A stretch of DNA of 40,690 nucleotides, taken from positions 1-40,690 of the forward strand of contig JAUYNL010000013.1 of NCBI GenBank assembly GCA_030696085.1, given 5' to 3'. The number at the start of each line of letters is the position of its first letter. Position 1 is the first letter of the stretch. Positions 38,859-40,690 of the stretch are shown here, in pieces. A program made the position numbers and the translations under genes. Source of the stretch: Luteolibacter sp. (GTDB lineage: Bacteria; Verrucomicrobiota; Verrucomicrobiia; Verrucomicrobiales; Akkermansiaceae). The notes beneath the pieces were generated by a model that saw only the letters and a program-made list of their open reading frames with translations, ran no database searches and had not been told where the DNA came from.

Positions 38859-39431
38859 TCAGTTGTCGAGACCTACGAATCCATCAAGCGATTTCGGCAC
38901 CAGCACCTTGCCGATGCTGTGCATGACACCATTGTTGGCGGTGACATCGGTGCTGAATAACTTTGCTCCATCGACTTCGATCTTGTCGCTTTCAACATCG
39001 ATTTTCAATTTCGCGCCGTTCACGGTTTTCACGTCTCCATCGATGAGCTCGGCGGCAAGTATCCTGCCCGCGACCACATGATACAACAGCAGCATGCGGA
39101 GTTTCTCCTTGTTCTCGGGAAGCATGAGCTTGGCGAGCGTCTCGGCTGGCAGTTTGCCGAATGCCTCGTCCGTGGGCGCGAAAACCGTGAAGTCACCTTT
39201 GGCTCCAAGGGTGATGTCGAGCTCCGCCGCCTTGAGGGCCTTCGTGAGCGTGGAGAATGTGGCGCTGTCAGCAATCACCGCGGTGAGTGATCCCGGTTGG
39301 ACGGTGGCTTTCTCCTCCATCACCGGCTTGTCAGCCGGTTTGTCAGCCGTTTCGGTCTGCGCGAATGCGGATGGATTGAGCGCCGCCATGGAAATGAGCA
39401 GCACGGTGTGGGTCAGGTATTTTGTTCTCAT
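38859..39431 (-). CDS. secreted fasciclin (FAS1) domain protein
   Basis: The 190-residue protein has a signal peptide (LTHTVLLISMAALNPSAFAQ, cleavage near residue 24), a short charged linker with DKPADKP, and one FAS1 domain over about residues 48-188. Family landmarks are FSTLTKALKAAELDITL, FTVFAPTDEAFGKLP (the H1 region), LLYHVVAG, and NGVMHSIGKVLVP (the H2 region) at the end. FAS1 domains mediate adhesion or matrix binding; bacterial single-domain versions are common in envelope-stress or biofilm contexts. The start at 39431 places the signal peptide first. The gene is divergent from the YXWGXW gene. Confidence 0.9.
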   Translation of the reverse strand: MRTKYLTHTVLLISMAALNPSAFAQTETADKPADKPVMEEKATVQPGSLTAVIADSATFSTLTKALKAAELDITLGAKGDFTVFAPTDEAFGKLPAETLAKLMLPENKEKLRMLLLYHVVAGRILAAELIDGDVKTVNGAKLKIDVESDKIEVDGAKLFSTDVTANNGVMHSIGKVLVPKSLDGFVGLDN

Positions 39432-39611
39432 GGTCTGATTTTGGTTTTCGGATAGACTCTTGTGGCCACCCTTGACGGATGAAGATGGCTGGTCATGACA
39501 AGCCGCGCCATGGGGTGTATCCCGCACTTTATCGGGCTGGATGCGACACCCGAAGTAGGGTTTCACCCTATTGCTCCAAGAAGGATACGGAGTGACATTC
39601 TGACCTCCCGA
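39432..39611. promoter_or_regulatory. divergent promoter of fasciclin and YXWGXW genes with shared motif
   Basis: GTAGGGTTTCACCC at 39555-39568 is the exact reverse complement of the motif at 36953-36966. It is part of the small hairpin TAGGG-TTTCA-CCCTA. To its left, CATGGGGTGTATCCCG around 39510 resembles CATGGGGTGAAACCCT around 36950, and GGGTGT...ACACCC forms a wider hairpin. The similar makeup of the two divergent regions suggests common control. Confidence 0.45.
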
Positions 39612-40556
39612 ATGATGAACATCAACCTAATGGAAATGCAGACGAACCGGAACCCACGTCATATCATGCGACGGATTTCAAAGTTCGGAATGGTGGCGGC
39701 ACAGACCGTCCTGATCGGCCTCGGGGTCACCATCGCAACGAGCCAGACGGACTCTGGTGTTGACGACCAAGGGGCGCAAGTGCTCACCCGGGGTCCGGTC
39801 CATGAGGCTTTCGCCGGTATCGTCAATTACAATCCCGAACCGGGCGTCATCGTGGAAAAAGCTCCTCCCGAAGCCATTGAGGAACTGCCGCCGGGAGAAC
39901 GGCCGGTAGGTGACAACATCACCTGGATTCCGGGTTATTGGGCCTGGGATGACGAACGGAGCGACTATCTCTGGCTCAGCGGCATGTGGCGCGCCCTGCC
40001 GCCAGGCCGCCAGTGGACCACCGGCTATTGGGCGGCAAGCGGGAATGACAACCAGTGGATTTCCGGATACTGGGCTGATTCCGAAGAGCGGGAGACAGCC
40101 TATCTGCCAAAACCTCCAGTGACCGTGGAGGCCGGCCCCAATGTCGAGGCACCGTCGCGGGATCATGCCTGGACCCCCGGCTCCTGGATGTGGAATCAGG
40201 AACGTTACGCGTGGAGGCCCGGATATTGGGCGCAGGGACGGACCGACTGGGAATGGATTCCCGCCCACTATGTGTGGACGCCGCGAGGATACATTTTTGT
40301 CGATGGTTATTGGGACTACAGCGTGGAACGCCGGGGGCTTCTCTATGCTCCGGTATATTTTCAATCGGGCTACCATTCACGCCCGGGATATCATTACTCG
40401 CCGGTGATCGCCATCGATGTGGTGTCGTTGATCGAACATCTTTTCCTGCGGCCTCGCTACCATCATTACTACTTCGGAGACTACTATGCACCGAGATATC
40501 GGGACAACGGGTTCTACTCGCCATACGCATTCCAATCCAGCAGCTACGGATACTGA
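39612..40556 (+). CDS. YXWGXW repeat-containing secreted protein
   Basis: The 314-residue protein has a signal peptide (from the in-frame ATG at 39666, MRRISKFGMVAAQTVLIGLGVT). A domain rich in Trp/Tyr/Gly repeats at about 100-225 follows: WIPGYWAWDD, WTTGYWA, WISGYWA, WTPGSWMW, WRPGYWAQG, WIPAHYVW and VDGYWDY. A Tyr/His-rich C-terminus (RPRYHHYYFGDYYAPRYRD) ends the protein. The YXWGXW repeat family is secreted, of unknown function, and typical of Verrucomicrobiota and Planctomycetota; a structural or surface-layer role is often supposed. The ATG at 39612 or 39666 is possible; the signal peptide favours the second. It lies at the right edge and is complete. Confidence 0.85.
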   Translation: MMNINLMEMQTNRNPRHIMRRISKFGMVAAQTVLIGLGVTIATSQTDSGVDDQGAQVLTRGPVHEAFAGIVNYNPEPGVIVEKAPPEAIEELPPGERPVGDNITWIPGYWAWDDERSDYLWLSGMWRALPPGRQWTTGYWAASGNDNQWISGYWADSEERETAYLPKPPVTVEAGPNVEAPSRDHAWTPGSWMWNQERYAWRPGYWAQGRTDWEWIPAHYVWTPRGYIFVDGYWDYSVERRGLLYAPVYFQSGYHSRPGYHYSPVIAIDVVSLIEHLFLRPRYHHYYFGDYYAPRYRDNGFYSPYAFQSSSYGY

Positions 40557-40690
40557 TTAGTCCTTGGCATAGGCTACACTTGGCGCGTGAAAAAAGGATT
40601 TGACGAGCTTTGGGTTTGATTTGATTGCCGCCAAGTCAGCTATAACTCGTTCCTTTAAAGACTCATTTTGCTTCAAAGGCTTTTTGGATA
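40557..40690. other. right-edge stretch without a recognisable feature
   Basis: After the YXWGXW stop the sequence turns AT-rich. No gene, RNA or clear terminator can be supported before the window ends. Confidence 0.3.

Noticed and set aside
1-40690. CRISPR arrays, restriction-modification or other defence genes, prophage
   Set aside because: No regularly spaced direct repeats with spacers and no such genes were seen anywhere in the window.

Overview
The window reads as chromosomal DNA of a GC-rich (about 60% by eye) member of the Verrucomicrobiota, probably near Verrucomicrobiaceae or Luteolibacter. This is inferred from gene content: a GH78 rhamnosidase with a rhaA/rhaT module, YXWGXW-repeat and DUF6515-type surface proteins, DUF5069, a citramalate-type isoleucine pathway, a type II secretion cluster without gspE/gspF, and a RAYT transposase with REP palindromes. 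Most starts lack a strong Shine-Dalgarno sequence.

Layout. Positions 1-1020 are a scrapyard: an RHS-repeat fragment, a frameshifted ISAs1 transposase fragment and the 3' end of an IS4-type transposase. 1263-7961 is an L-rhamnose module: secreted alpha-L-rhamnosidase, AraC-type regulator, and divergently rhaA-rhaT, with an inverted repeat in the 94-bp divergent promoter. No rhamnulokinase or aldolase gene is present. 8087-10114 holds a small membrane protein and cimA. 10283-18388 is a tightly overlapping type II secretion operon (gspG, H, I, J, K, L, M, a GspC/PilP-like gene, gspD), closed by a possible small RNA and a strong terminator.

18586-29654 is mostly housekeeping: a lysozyme-like lipoprotein, a YhaM-type exonuclease, a membrane protein, trmL, rpmJ (cysteine-poor bL36), rsmI, tRNA-Gln, thymidine phosphorylase, a decayed RAYT with REP elements, RNase R, a stand-alone pseudopilin, argB, a truncated moaE and a DUF5069 gene. 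29655-35946 has a long structured leader, a large secreted repeat protein, an FGGY kinase homologue that lacks the catalytic aspartate, a DUF374 acyltransferase and folD.

36254-40556 is a compact envelope cluster: a DUF6515-type lipoprotein, an orphan PAS histidine kinase, a fasciclin protein and a YXWGXW protein. They are arranged as two divergent pairs, and the two divergent promoter regions share an identical 14-nt motif.

How the parts work together. The rhamnosidase would release L-rhamnose outside the cytoplasm, RhaT would import it with protons, and RhaA would isomerise it to rhamnulose under AraC control. The secretion cluster would supply pseudopilins, assembly platform and secretin for exporting hydrolases such as the rhamnosidase or the large repeat protein, provided GspE and GspF are encoded elsewhere. 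The most unusual items are the pseudokinase-like FGGY protein, the large extracytoplasmic insertion in RhaT, the RAYT/REP invasion of the rnr-deoA junction, the shared promoter motif of the envelope cluster, and the GspG prepilin with Ala at -1. All functional calls rest on reading motifs by eye; no database search was run.
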